A stretch of 49,153 bases of DNA from Actinoplanes solisilvae (GTDB lineage: Bacteria; Actinomycetota; Actinomycetes; Mycobacteriales; Micromonosporaceae), in NCBI RefSeq assembly GCF_003999975.1, contig NZ_RJAC01000040.1, positions 1 to 49,153 of the forward strand. Reading direction: 5' to 3'. The notes beneath the pieces were generated by a model. It did no database searches. It was not told the origin of the DNA and saw only the letters and a list, made by a program, of their open reading frames with translations. The position numbers and the translations under genes are program-made. Of the stretch, positions 22,203 to 30,666 are shown piece after piece (position 1 is the stretch's first letter; the number at the start of each line of letters is the position of its first letter).

Positions 22203-23222
22203 ATGACGGTTACCACGGTGCGACCACGCACGAAGAGCGGCAGCGACTTCGCGGAGCTGAACCGGCGGGTGAACGCCCTCGGTCTGCAGAAGCGGCAGCC
22301 GGTCTACTACGTCCTGCGCCTGACGATCGTCACCCTGATGGTCGCCGGTGGCTGGGCGGCCTTCTTCCTGATCGGGTCGTCCTGGTGGACGCTCGCCGTG
22401 GCCGCCTTCCTCTCGGTGGCGTTCGCCCAGCTCGCGCTGGTCGCCCACGACCTCGCCCACCGGCAGGTCTTCCGCACCAAGCGCCCTAGCGAGATCGCCG
22501 GGCGCCTGGCCGGCAACATCGGCGTCGGCATGAGCTACGGCTGGTGGATGGACAAGCACACCCGCCACCACAACAACCCGAACCACGACGACCTCGACCC
22601 CGACGTGGCGCCCGAGGTGCTCATCTGGGCCACCGAGTCGGCGATCGGCCGGCGCGGTCTGGCCGCCTTCGTCACCCGCCACCAGGCCGGCCTGTTCTTC
22701 CCGCTGCTCACCCTGCTCGGCATCGACCTGAAGGTGTCCAGCGTCAAGGCCATCCGGGCCGGTCAGGTCAAGCGCCCGGGGCTCGAGTCGGCGCTGCTCG
22801 TGGTGCACTTCATCGCCTACTTCACGGCCCTGTTCGTCGTGCTCTCGCCGCTGCAGGCGCTGGCCTTCATCGTGGTGCACCAGGCGCTGTTCGGCGTCTA
22901 CCTGGGCATGACGTTCGCCCCCAACCACAAGGGCATGCCGCACCCCGACGGCACCGAGGACTTCCTGCGCAAGCAGGTGCTGACCTCGCGCAACGTCCGG
23001 GGTGGATGGTTCGTCGACGTGGCCCTGGGCGGCCTGAACTACCAGATCGAGCACCACCTGTTCCCCGGCATGCCGACCCCGAGCCTGCGCAAGGCCCAGC
23101 CGATCGTCCAGGCCTACTGCGCCGAGATCGGCGTCGCCTACGAGCAGACCGGCCTCATCGAGTCCTACCGCCAGGCCCTGCGCTACCTGCACGAGGTCGG
23201 CGCCCCGCTCCGCAATTCCTAG
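22203..23222 (+). CDS. Membrane fatty acid (acyl-lipid/acyl-CoA) desaturase
   Basis: 339 residues from ATG 22203. It has the three histidine boxes of membrane di-iron desaturases: HDLAH, HTRHHNNPNH and QIEHHLFP. Hydrophobic pairs (LRLTIVTLMVAGGWAAFFLI and the following segment; a second pair around LLVVHFIAYFTALFVV) span the membrane. It inserts a double bond in acyl chains using O2 and electrons from ferredoxin or a flavodoxin-type donor, lowering membrane order. It resembles the actinobacterial DesA3-like family. Being divergent from a multi-pass sensor kinase recalls the DesKR arrangement of Bacillus; that link is inference. SD is weak. Confidence 0.93.
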   Translation: MTVTTVRPRTKSGSDFAELNRRVNALGLQKRQPVYYVLRLTIVTLMVAGGWAAFFLIGSSWWTLAVAAFLSVAFAQLALVAHDLAHRQVFRTKRPSEIAGRLAGNIGVGMSYGWWMDKHTRHHNNPNHDDLDPDVAPEVLIWATESAIGRRGLAAFVTRHQAGLFFPLLTLLGIDLKVSSVKAIRAGQVKRPGLESALLVVHFIAYFTALFVVLSPLQALAFIVVHQALFGVYLGMTFAPNHKGMPHPDGTEDFLRKQVLTSRNVRGGWFVDVALGGLNYQIEHHLFPGMPTPSLRKAQPIVQAYCAEIGVAYEQTGLIESYRQALRYLHEVGAPLRNS

Positions 23223-23297
23223 AACTCCACCGGAGCACGGCCGAGAGCTTGCGGGTTCGCAGCAGCGCGGGCTCACCCCGTAGACGATGAGGTTGTT

Positions 23298-23312
23298 TTG
23301 AGGTCTTCTCAA
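23298..23312. promoter_or_regulatory. TTGAG-N5-CTCAA inverted repeat upstream of the PhyH operon
   Basis: A 5-bp perfect inverted repeat with a 5-nt centre in a locally AT-richer stretch, 37 nt before the PhyH ATG. It may be an operator or part of the promoter. No SD-overlapping structure is seen. Confidence 0.3.
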
Positions 23313-23349
23313 GGGCCCGGACCCGGGTTCGACGACCTAGCGTGACCAC

Positions 23350-24462
23350 ATGGATACCTGGTTCAGCGCCGCGGACTGTCGCCTGGAGGATTTCCGGGCC
23401 GTCTGCGAGCAGAAGACGGAACTGACCGATCATCCGCACGCGATCGACGTCGTCGACCGGGTGCTGATCTATCCGGGGGACCTGCCGCCCACCCGGGAAG
23501 TGCAGAGTGAGCTGATTCGGGCGTTGCGCGACGGCCCCGGCGTCGTCGTTTTCACCTCGGCGTTCGATCCCGCGGTCGTCGACCGGGCGACCGCCGTGTT
23601 CAGCGCCCTGATCGCCGAGCAGAAGGCGGCCGGGGTCGAGGGCGGCGACCACTTCGCCAAGCCAGGGGCGAACGACCGGGTGTGGGGCGCGCTCGACAAG
23701 TTCGCGCTGCGTGACCCGGCGGCGTTCGCGGCCTACTACGACAACCCGACGCTGGCGCTGGTCTGCGAGGCGTGGCTGGGCGCCGGCTATCAGGTCACCT
23801 CGCAGGTCAACGTCGTCAACCCGGGCGGGCAGGCCCAGGTCGCGCACCGCGACTACCACCTCGGGTTCATGTCGCAGGAGCAGGCGCTGCGCTACCCGGC
23901 GCACATCCACACGCTGTCGCCGGTGCTGACGCTGCAGGGCGCCGTCGCCCACGTCGACATGCCGATCGAGACCGGGCCGACGCTCTATCTGCCGCACTCG
24001 CAGAAATATCCGCCCGGCTACATCGCCTTCCATCAGCCCGAGTTCACCGCCTATTTCGACGAGCACCACGTGCAACTGCCATTGATCAAGGGCGATGCCG
24101 CCTTCTTCAATCCGGCCCTGTTCCACGGCGCCGGCACCAACAGATCCTCGGGCGTACGCCGCATGGCCAACCTGCTGCAGGTCTCGTCGGGCTTCGGCCG
24201 CGCGATGGAGGCCGTCGATCGGGCGGCGATGGTGCGCGCCCTCTATCCGGTCCTTCTCTCGTACGACGGTTCGGTCGATCACGTCGTGGCGGCGTCGGCC
24301 GAGGGCTACGCGTTCCCCACGAACCTCGACCGCGACCAGCCGATCGGCGGCCTGGCCCCGCAGACCCAGGCCGAGCTGCTGCGACAGGCGGTCGCCGAGC
24401 GGTGGGAGCCGGAGCGTCTCGAGGGGGAGCTCTCGGCGCAAGCAGCCCGTCGCCTCTCCTGA
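23350..24462 (+). CDS. Phytanoyl-CoA dioxygenase (PhyH) family protein
   Basis: 370 residues, ATG start. Fe(II)/2-oxoglutarate oxygenase of the PhyH superfamily: the metal-binding H-x-D is in AHRDYHLG (about residue 168) and the distal His in LFHGAGTNRSS, with Arg/Ser positions for 2-oxoglutarate nearby. The N-terminal part carries RALRDGPGVVVFTSAFDP. It would hydroxylate a small molecule, probably the substrate that the next two enzymes handle. It is first gene of a three-gene unit (17 nt to the amidohydrolase, then 10 nt to the glutamine synthetase-like gene). The true substrate cannot be told from sequence. Confidence 0.88.
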   Translation: MDTWFSAADCRLEDFRAVCEQKTELTDHPHAIDVVDRVLIYPGDLPPTREVQSELIRALRDGPGVVVFTSAFDPAVVDRATAVFSALIAEQKAAGVEGGDHFAKPGANDRVWGALDKFALRDPAAFAAYYDNPTLALVCEAWLGAGYQVTSQVNVVNPGGQAQVAHRDYHLGFMSQEQALRYPAHIHTLSPVLTLQGAVAHVDMPIETGPTLYLPHSQKYPPGYIAFHQPEFTAYFDEHHVQLPLIKGDAAFFNPALFHGAGTNRSSGVRRMANLLQVSSGFGRAMEAVDRAAMVRALYPVLLSYDGSVDHVVAASAEGYAFPTNLDRDQPIGGLAPQTQAELLRQAVAERWEPERLEGELSAQAARRLS

Positions 24463-24479
24463 CGTCGTAATCTCCAGGC

Positions 24480-25517
24480 GTGCGGCTCATCGACCACCAC
24501 TGTCACGGCGCGACCGGCGCGCCGCTCGACCGGGGCGGCTTCGAGGCGCTGATCACCGAGTCGGACCGGCCCGCACCGCCGGGGTGCTCGGCGTTCGACT
24601 CGCAGCTCGGGTTCGCGATCCGGCGGTGGTGCGCGCCCGTTCTCGGCCTGCCGCCGTACGCCGATCCTTCCGCTTATCTCGCCCGGCGCCTCGAACTCGG
24701 GCCGGACGAGGTGAACCGCCGCTTTCTGGAGGCGGCCGACGTCGACCTGTTTCTCGTCGACTCCGGTTTCGGCCCGCCGCTGACCGGGGTGGCGCAGCGC
24801 GAGATCGTGCGCCTCGAAACGGTCGCCGAATCGCTGGAGTTCGGCACGGCGGACGACTTTCCCGCGGCGTACGGGAAGGCCTTGGATCTCGCTCTGTCGG
24901 GTGGCGCCGTCGGGCTCAAGTCGATCATCGCTTATCGGCACGGGCTCGATTTCGACCCGGCCCCGCCCAGCCGCGGCGAGGTGGTGCGGGCGGCCGGTCG
25001 CCGGCTGCGGCTCGGGCAGCCCCGGCTGGACGACCCGGTGCTGCTGCGGCACCTGATCTGGGCCGGGGTCGAGCGGGGTCTGCCATTGCAGTTCCACACC
25101 GGGTTCGGCGATCCCGACCTCGACCTGTCCCGCGCCGATCCGTTGCTGATGACCGAATTCCTGCGGGCCACCCGCGATCGTGGCGTCGACGTGATGCTGC
25201 TGCACTGTTATCCGTTCCAGCGGCAGGCCGGATATCTGGCCCACGTCTTTCCGCACGTCTATGTGGACACCGGCCTCGCCCTGCACTATGTCGGCGCCCG
25301 GGCGACGGCCGTGGTGGCCGAATCACTGGAACTGACTCCGTTTCACAAGCTGCTCTATTCGTCGGACGCCGCCGGACTGGCCGAACTGCACTACCTCGGC
25401 GCGCTGCTGTTCCGGCGCGCTTTCGACCTCGCCGGCGAATGGCCGCCGGGCGACGCGGAACGGATCGGTGAGCTGATCGGCTCGGGAAACGCCCGGCGCG
25501 TCTACGGGCTCGACTGA
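24480..25517 (+). CDS. Amidohydrolase-2 family metal-dependent hydrolase (FluG N-half-like)
   Basis: 345 residues from GTG 24480. A TIM-barrel amidohydrolase: H-x-H in DHHCHG at the extreme N-terminus, Lys in GLKSIIAYR, His in QFHTGFGD and LHCYPF, and catalytic Asp in YSSDAAGL. This is the amidohydrolase-2 (PF04909) pattern. In fungal FluG and plant nodulin/GS proteins a domain of this type is fused in front of a glutamine synthetase-like domain. Here the two are separate adjacent genes 10 nt apart, which argues they act on one pathway, such as forming and splitting a gamma-glutamyl or similar amide. Confidence 0.88.
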   Translation: MRLIDHHCHGATGAPLDRGGFEALITESDRPAPPGCSAFDSQLGFAIRRWCAPVLGLPPYADPSAYLARRLELGPDEVNRRFLEAADVDLFLVDSGFGPPLTGVAQREIVRLETVAESLEFGTADDFPAAYGKALDLALSGGAVGLKSIIAYRHGLDFDPAPPSRGEVVRAAGRRLRLGQPRLDDPVLLRHLIWAGVERGLPLQFHTGFGDPDLDLSRADPLLMTEFLRATRDRGVDVMLLHCYPFQRQAGYLAHVFPHVYVDTGLALHYVGARATAVVAESLELTPFHKLLYSSDAAGLAELHYLGALLFRRAFDLAGEWPPGDAERIGELIGSGNARRVYGLD

Positions 25518-25527
25518 GGGGAACGGC

Positions 25528-26943
25528 ATGCGGGGAGTCAACGGCGTCATCCTTTCGTACGTCGACACGGCCGGGATCAACCGCGTCAAAACCGTTCCCG
25601 CGGCGCGACTCGACGACGCCGTGCGCGACGGCGTCGGTATATCCCCGGTCTTCGACGTCTTCCTCTCCGACGATTCCTCGGTCGCCACCGACCGGCTCGG
25701 CGGCCCCGACGGCGACCTGCGCCTGCGCCCCGACCTGAGCCGGTTCGTGCCCCTGGCGGCCCAGCCGGGCTGGGGCTGGGCGCCGACCGACCGGTTCACC
25801 CAGGACGGCGAACCGTGGATCGCCGACCAGCGCGGATTCGCCCGGCGGGCGGTCTCGCGGGCCGCGGCGGCCGGCCTGACGTTCCGGATGGCGATCGAGA
25901 TCGAGTGGGTCGTGGGCCGCGACACCGACGACTTCGAGCCCGGGTGCCGCGGACCGGCGTACGGGATGTCGCGCGTGGTCGAGCTCAGCGACTACCTGCG
26001 CGACCTGCTCACGGCGCTCGACGACCAGGACGTACGGGTGGAGCAGCTGCACCCGGAGTACGCGGCCGGCCAGTTCGAAGTGTCGGTGGCGGCCAACGAC
26101 CCGGTCGGCGCGGCCGACGACAGCGTGCTGGTGCGCCAGACGATCCGCGCGGTGTCACACCGGCACGGCCTGCGGGTGTCATTCTCGCCCGCAGTCGAGG
26201 CGGGCACGGTCGGCAACGGGGGACACGTGCACCTGTCCGCCTGGCGCGGCGACGAGAACCTGTTCGCCGGCGGCGTGGATTTTCCGGACGGCGGGCGCGG
26301 CGCGGGCTTTCCGGGCGGCGCGGGCCGCGCGGGCTTTCCGGGCGGCGGGGGCGGCGCGGATTTTCCGGGCGGCGCGGGCCGCGCGGGCTTTCCGGGCGGC
26401 GGGGGCGGCGCGGGCTTTCCGGGCGGCGCTGGCTTTGCGGACGGTTTTCCCGGGAGCGAGGGCGGCCTCATGGCGGGCGGGATTCTCGCGCATCTGCGTG
26501 CGCTGCTGGCCGTGGGCGCGCCCACCCCGGCGAGCTACCTGCGGCTCGTGCCGTCGCGGTGGGCGGGCGCCTTCGCGTGCTGGGGTGTCGAGACGCGCGA
26601 GGCGGCCCTGCGCTACGTGCCGTCGCCGGCCAACCTAGAGGTGAAGTGCTTCGACCTGACCGCCAACCCCTATCTGCTGGTCGGAGCCCTGATCGCCGCC
26701 GCTCTCGACAGTCACCCGCTGCCCTCCCCGGTCACCGGCGATCCTGTACGCCTCCCCGACGCACCCCGCCTCCCGGCGTCGCTCGACGAGGCGGTCGACG
26801 CGTTCGTGGCCGACGACGTGCTGCGCGAGGCGCTCGGTCCGGTGCTGGCCGACGGGATCGCCGCCGTGCGCCGCGGAGAGGTGGCCCGTTTCCGCGACGC
26901 CACCCCGCCGCAGATCGCCGCCGCGTTGCGCTGGGTCTACTGA
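25528..26943 (+). CDS. Glutamine synthetase-like gamma-glutamyl ligase with collagen-like insertion
   Basis: 471 residues, ATG with AGGGGA SD. It has the GS beta-grasp N-domain and catalytic core: metal ligands in MAIEIEW, HPEYAAGQFEVS and GNGGHVHLS; active-site loop RLVPSRWAG; substrate region NLEVKCFDLTANPYL, where the usual E-x-R is E-x-K. Members of this group ligate glutamate to amines other than ammonia (GlnA3/GlnA4-like, PuuA-like). A Gly/Pro-rich segment of about 54 residues (from about 250) is inserted between NLFAGG and GLMAGGILAHL, where relatives have a short loop. Context with amidohydrolase and PhyH points to catabolism or synthesis of an amide or polyamine-type compound. Confidence 0.9.
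   Translation: MRGVNGVILSYVDTAGINRVKTVPAARLDDAVRDGVGISPVFDVFLSDDSSVATDRLGGPDGDLRLRPDLSRFVPLAAQPGWGWAPTDRFTQDGEPWIADQRGFARRAVSRAAAAGLTFRMAIEIEWVVGRDTDDFEPGCRGPAYGMSRVVELSDYLRDLLTALDDQDVRVEQLHPEYAAGQFEVSVAANDPVGAADDSVLVRQTIRAVSHRHGLRVSFSPAVEAGTVGNGGHVHLSAWRGDENLFAGGVDFPDGGRGAGFPGGAGRAGFPGGGGGADFPGGAGRAGFPGGGGGAGFPGGAGFADGFPGSEGGLMAGGILAHLRALLAVGAPTPASYLRLVPSRWAGAFACWGVETREAALRYVPSPANLEVKCFDLTANPYLLVGALIAAALDSHPLPSPVTGDPVRLPDAPRLPASLDEAVDAFVADDVLREALGPVLADGIAAVRRGEVARFRDATPPQIAAALRWVY
26275..26436 (+). repeat. In-frame 27-bp repeat array encoding collagen-like GFPGG units
   Basis: Six 27-bp units, each encoding nine residues such as AGFPGGAGR or AGFPGGGGG, lie inside the glutamine synthetase-like gene. 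Two alternating unit types suggest a later 54-bp duplication. The period is a multiple of three, so the array can change length without a frameshift. Confidence 0.9.
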
Positions 26944-27053
26944 AGTCCACTGTGACGCGCGGGACACCGGAGTCCTGAGTGGCTCGTGAGCTGCCCGGAC
27001 GCGGCAACTCGGGGGCCAGGGTAGGATGGACGACCGAGGGCCTTCAGGTAAAG

Positions 27054-27101
27054 CTGGAGGTCCTCCAGGGTGAACAGAGGGTTAACAGCATTTTTAACAG
27101 C
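27054..27101. promoter_or_regulatory. Palindrome and AT-rich direct repeats upstream of the CYTH-like gene
   Basis: CTGGAGG-T-CCTCCAG (27054-27068) is a perfect 7-bp inverted repeat. It is followed by two TTAACAGC copies 12 bp apart (27082, 27094) separated by T-rich DNA, an AT-rich island unusual for this GC level. It lies in the 263-nt gap 26944-27206, which otherwise holds nothing recognised. It may be the promoter/operator of the CYTH-like gene. Confidence 0.4.
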
Positions 27102-27206
27102 GCGACTACGGGAAGGGCGGCTACGTTTCGTGAGGGTCGATCCGGGAAACCGCCGGTCGGCTTGGCGGACCACAACTCATGCGGGCGTGCAGTGACTGAA
27201 GCAGTG

Positions 27207-27932
27207 ATGACCAGGGGCTTCTGGCAGCCTCCGATGACCGGCCAGGTTCCCAAGGTCGAGCTCAAGGTGGCGGTCTCCGACCGGGACCTGCGCTCGCTCG
27301 GCGCCGACCTCGACCGCGGCCTGTCGCGCCGGGTCTACTTCCTCGACACCGTCGACCTCGCCCTCCAGCAGCACGGCCTCATCGTCCGCGTCCGCAGCAC
27401 CAAGGGCCGCGCCGGCGACGCCGTGGTGAAACTGCGCCCGGTGCTGCCCAAGGCGCTGCCGGGGTGGCTGCGCAACGACGACGGCTTCGCTGTCGAGATC
27501 GACGCGCTCCCCGACAACTACGCCTGCTCAGGCGCGCTCAAGCGCCGCCTCGCCCGGCACGAGGTCGAGCGTGCGGTCGCCGCGGGCAAGCCGCTGGCCC
27601 GGTTGCTCTCGAGCCGCCAGAGGCGCCTGCTCACGGCGTACGCCAATGTGCCTCTCGACACGCTGCTCACGTTCGGGCCGGTGCAGGTCAAGCGCGCGCG
27701 GATCGACCTGGCCGCCTGCGACCACCCGCTGGTCGCCGAGCAGTGGACGTTCCCCGACGGTTCGATCGTCGCCGAGATCTCGACGCGCTGCGCTTCGGGC
27801 CGGGCCGCCGAGGTGGCCGACGAGACCTCCAGCGCGTTGCGGGCCCACGGCATCGTGCCCGACGACGAGCCCCAGGTCACCAAGACCGAGGCGACGCTGC
27901 GGCACTTCAGACCTCTATCCGTGAACCCATGA
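27207..27932 (+). CDS. CYTH-like (triphosphate tunnel) domain protein
   Basis: 241 residues from ATG 27207; GTG 27192 is an in-frame alternative and SD is weak, while the extension to 26979 is not protein-like. The fold pattern is CYTH: an N-terminal strand KVELKVAVS, RRVYFLDTVDLALQQHGLIVRVRS, DAVVKLRPV, then FAVEIDALP. CYTH enzymes act on triphosphates (adenylate cyclase CyaB, thiamine triphosphatase, polyphosphatases). The signature ExExK reads KVELK here, so the first Glu is not in place and activity is uncertain. The last 26 nt overlap the convergent kup gene. Confidence 0.75.
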   Translation: MTRGFWQPPMTGQVPKVELKVAVSDRDLRSLGADLDRGLSRRVYFLDTVDLALQQHGLIVRVRSTKGRAGDAVVKLRPVLPKALPGWLRNDDGFAVEIDALPDNYACSGALKRRLARHEVERAVAAGKPLARLLSSRQRRLLTAYANVPLDTLLTFGPVQVKRARIDLAACDHPLVAEQWTFPDGSIVAEISTRCASGRAAEVADETSSALRAHGIVPDDEPQVTKTEATLRHFRPLSVNP

Positions 27933-29847
27933 TCACCGTCTGGTCGCGGGGGAGGCTGAAGAACTCCGCCGCGTCCGCCGTGATGAACGACGTCGCGATG
28001 AAGAGGCGCTTACGCCACGTGGCCATGTCGTGCGACGGGCCGCGTACGAGCTCGATCTTCGACAGGAAATAGGACGCGTCGTCGATCGAGATCGGGCCTT
28101 CGGTCTGCTCGTCGCTCAGCGAACGTAGCAGGGCGGGCACGTCGGGCGTCTCCACGTAGCCGAAGCGCGCCGTCACGTGCGTGATGCCGTCGCGGGCGTA
28201 CCCGAGGTTGTCGACGATGATGCGCTGGTCCTCGGCGAGGCGGGGCACGGGCAGCGTCTCGATCGACAGGATGACGACGTGGTCATGGCGTACGTGGTTG
28301 TGGTCGACGTTGGCCCGCAACGCGAGCGGGGCGGTCTCGCTGCCGCGGTTCAGAAAGATCGCGGTGCCCGGCACCCGGATCAGCGGCGGCTCGTGGTTCT
28401 GCATCTCGTTGACGAACTCCGGCAGCGAACCCTCGGCCCTGTCCCGCTCGGCGGTGACGATGGTGCGGCCGCGCGCCCACGTGGTCATCACCGTGAAGGC
28501 GGCCAGCCCGATCAGCAACGGCAGCCATGCGCCGTGCACCAGTTTGGTGAGGTTCGCGGCGAACAGCAGCACGTCGACCGCGAGCAGCAAGCCGGCGCCG
28601 ACGAGGACCAGCCACAGCGGCGTCTTCCAGCGCACCCGAGCCAAATAGAAGAACAGCAGGGTCGTGATGGCGATCGTGGCGACGACGGCCATGCCGTACG
28701 CGTAGGCCAGCGCGGACGAGGTGCGGAACGCGAATACCAGCACGAGCACCGCGACCATCAGAAGCCAGTTGATCCACGGCACGTAGATCTGGCCGATCGT
28801 CGTGTCCGAGGTGTGCGCGATCCGTAGCCGCGGCAGGTAGCCGAGTTGACCGGCCTGGGACGCGACTGAGAACGCGCCCGTGATGACCGCCTGCGCCGCG
28901 ATCACCGTGGCCAGCGTGGCCAGGACCACCAGCGGTAGCCGTCCCCAGCCCGGCACGAGCAGGAAGAACGGGCTGTCCACGTGGCCGGGGTCGCCGATCA
29001 GCAGCGCCCCCTGCCCGAGATAGCTGAGCGTCAGGGCGGGCAGCACCAGACCGAGCCAGCCGCGAATGATGGCCTTCCGCCCGAAATGGCCCATGTCCGC
29101 GTAGAGTGCCTCGGCTCCGGTGACGGCCAGCACGATCGCGGCCAGCGAGAAGAAAGCGATCTCAAAGTTCCCTGTCAGGAACCTTATGGCGTACGTGGGG
29201 GAAAGTGCCTCGAGTATGCGGGGCTCCCGGGTGATGCCGTAGACGCCGGCCGCGCCGATCACCGTGAACCAGACGATCATGACAGGCCCGAAGAGCCGGC
29301 CGACTGTCGCCGTGCCACGGCGCTGGAACGCGAAGAGCAGCACGATGATGACCGCCGTGAGGGGCACGACGATGTCTTCGAGGCCCGGCCGCACCACCTC
29401 GAGGCCCTCGACCGCCGACAGCACTGAGATGGCCGGCGTGATCATGCTGTCGCCGAAGAACAGTGCTGCCCCGAAGATGCCTAGTAGTGCCAGGAACACC
29501 GCGCTGCGGCTCCGGCTGGACGACCCCCACCGGCGCAACAGCGTGATCAGGGCCATGATGCCGCCCTCACCGTCGTTGTTCACCCGCATGACGAGCGTGA
29601 CGTAGGTGAGCGTCACGATGATCATCACGGTCCAGAAGATCGTCGACACGACGCCGAGGATGTTGATTTCAGTCATCGGAACCGGGTGCGGGTCGGCCGG
29701 GTTGAAGACGGTCTGCAGGGTGTAGATCGGGCTCGTGCCGATGTCGCCGAACACGACGCCAAGGGCGCCGACCACGATGGCGCCCTTGACCGGGTGGCGG
29801 CGCGGCCGCTCGTGCGGAGTCGCCGTCTCGGGCGCCTGGAGGCTCAC
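27907..29847 (-). CDS. kup: Kup-type potassium uptake transporter
   Basis: 646 residues, GTG start. It matches the Kup/HAK/KUP family: the N-terminal GALGVVFGDIGTSPIYTLQT, NNDGEGGIMALITLL after the second span, about 12 membrane segments up to residue about 450, and a cytoplasmic C-terminal domain. It imports K+ with H+ as coupling ion. Family length is about 620-650. It stands alone, with a 138-nt upstream gap to the F420-reductase-like gene, and its 3' end overlaps the CYTH-like gene by 26 nt. No c-di-AMP (ydaO) riboswitch is visible upstream. Confidence 0.95.
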   Translation of the reverse strand: MSLQAPETATPHERPRRHPVKGAIVVGALGVVFGDIGTSPIYTLQTVFNPADPHPVPMTEINILGVVSTIFWTVMIIVTLTYVTLVMRVNNDGEGGIMALITLLRRWGSSSRSRSAVFLALLGIFGAALFFGDSMITPAISVLSAVEGLEVVRPGLEDIVVPLTAVIIVLLFAFQRRGTATVGRLFGPVMIVWFTVIGAAGVYGITREPRILEALSPTYAIRFLTGNFEIAFFSLAAIVLAVTGAEALYADMGHFGRKAIIRGWLGLVLPALTLSYLGQGALLIGDPGHVDSPFFLLVPGWGRLPLVVLATLATVIAAQAVITGAFSVASQAGQLGYLPRLRIAHTSDTTIGQIYVPWINWLLMVAVLVLVFAFRTSSALAYAYGMAVVATIAITTLLFFYLARVRWKTPLWLVLVGAGLLLAVDVLLFAANLTKLVHGAWLPLLIGLAAFTVMTTWARGRTIVTAERDRAEGSLPEFVNEMQNHEPPLIRVPGTAIFLNRGSETAPLALRANVDHNHVRHDHVVILSIETLPVPRLAEDQRIIVDNLGYARDGITHVTARFGYVETPDVPALLRSLSDEQTEGPISIDDASYFLSKIELVRGPSHDMATWRKRLFIATSFITADAAEFFSLPRDQTVIMGSRIEV

Positions 29848-29985
29848 TCGCTCATTCTGCGCGAGGGTTCGCCGTTGCGGCTGCCCGTGGCGTCGTGTCT
29901 CCTGCCACGCCTGCGACCTGGTTTAACTCACGGCTTGCCCTTGATCGCCCCGCCGCCCTTGATCGGGGCCCGCGCTGGCTCGGGC

Positions 29986-30666
29986 TCAGTTCGCGGTGGC
30001 TCGGGCCTCGGCCACTGCGCGGCCCTTCGCCGAGGACGGGAAGCGGTCGAGCATGGCGCGCAGCTCTTCCGCCGTCTCGTTCGCGCCGAACGCGTCGGCG
30101 CCGGGCTCGAGGCGTACGCCCTCGGCCAGCGGACCGGCCAGCACCGGGTCGAAGCCGAGGTCGTCGACGATCTTCGCCACCTCGGCGACGGCCGCCTCGT
30201 CGTCCCCGGCGACGGCGATCGCCTTGCGTCCGGGCGTCCCCGCGGGCCGGGCGCCTTCCTCGAGGTCGTGGTAGCCCATGTGGTTGAACGCCTTGACCAC
30301 CCGCGAACCGGACAGGAACGCCTGCACGGTCTCGCTCGACGACGTGCGCGGGTCGGTGAGGTCGTCGCGGAAGCCGTCGACCTCCCACCAGTAGTTCATG
30401 GCGTCGATCACCAGCTTGCCGCGCAGCGCCTCGACCGGCAGGCTCTGGTGCTTGCCCAGCGGCAGGGCCAGCACCACGACGTCGGCCCGGGCAGCCGCGT
30501 CGGCGGCGGTGGTGGGCTCGGCGCCGGGGGTGACGACCTCGACGATCAACCTGATCCTCGAGACGTCACCGGACCCGGCGATGAGCACTCGATAACCCGC
30601 GGCGACGGCCAGGCGGGCCAGAACCGTGCCCACCTTGCCGGCGCCGAGGATGCCGATGGTCGTCAT
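29986..30666 (-). CDS. NADPH-dependent F420 reductase-like (NAD(P)-binding) protein
   Basis: 226 residues from ATG 30666, which overlaps the stop of the upstream LLM gene as ATGA, so the pair is translationally coupled. The Rossmann motif is at the start (TIGILGAGKVGTVLARLAV), with VVVLALPLGKH and VVKAFNHMG. It resembles the F420H2:NADP+ oxidoreductase (Fno)/NADP-dependent reductase family (COG2085). It may supply reduced cofactor to the LLM enzyme or be an independent reductase. The name is by family resemblance; F420 binding is not provable here. Confidence 0.88.
   Translation of the reverse strand: MTTIGILGAGKVGTVLARLAVAAGYRVLIAGSGDVSRIRLIVEVVTPGAEPTTAADAAARADVVVLALPLGKHQSLPVEALRGKLVIDAMNYWWEVDGFRDDLTDPRTSSSETVQAFLSGSRVVKAFNHMGYHDLEEGARPAGTPGRKAIAVAGDDEAAVAEVAKIVDDLGFDPVLAGPLAEGVRLEPGADAFGANETAEELRAMLDRFPSSAKGRAVAEARATAN

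Noticed and set aside
29848..29985. c-di-AMP riboswitch before kup
   Set aside because: The 138-nt leader lacks the conserved ydaO/yuaA motifs; only short CCCTTGATCG repeats are seen.
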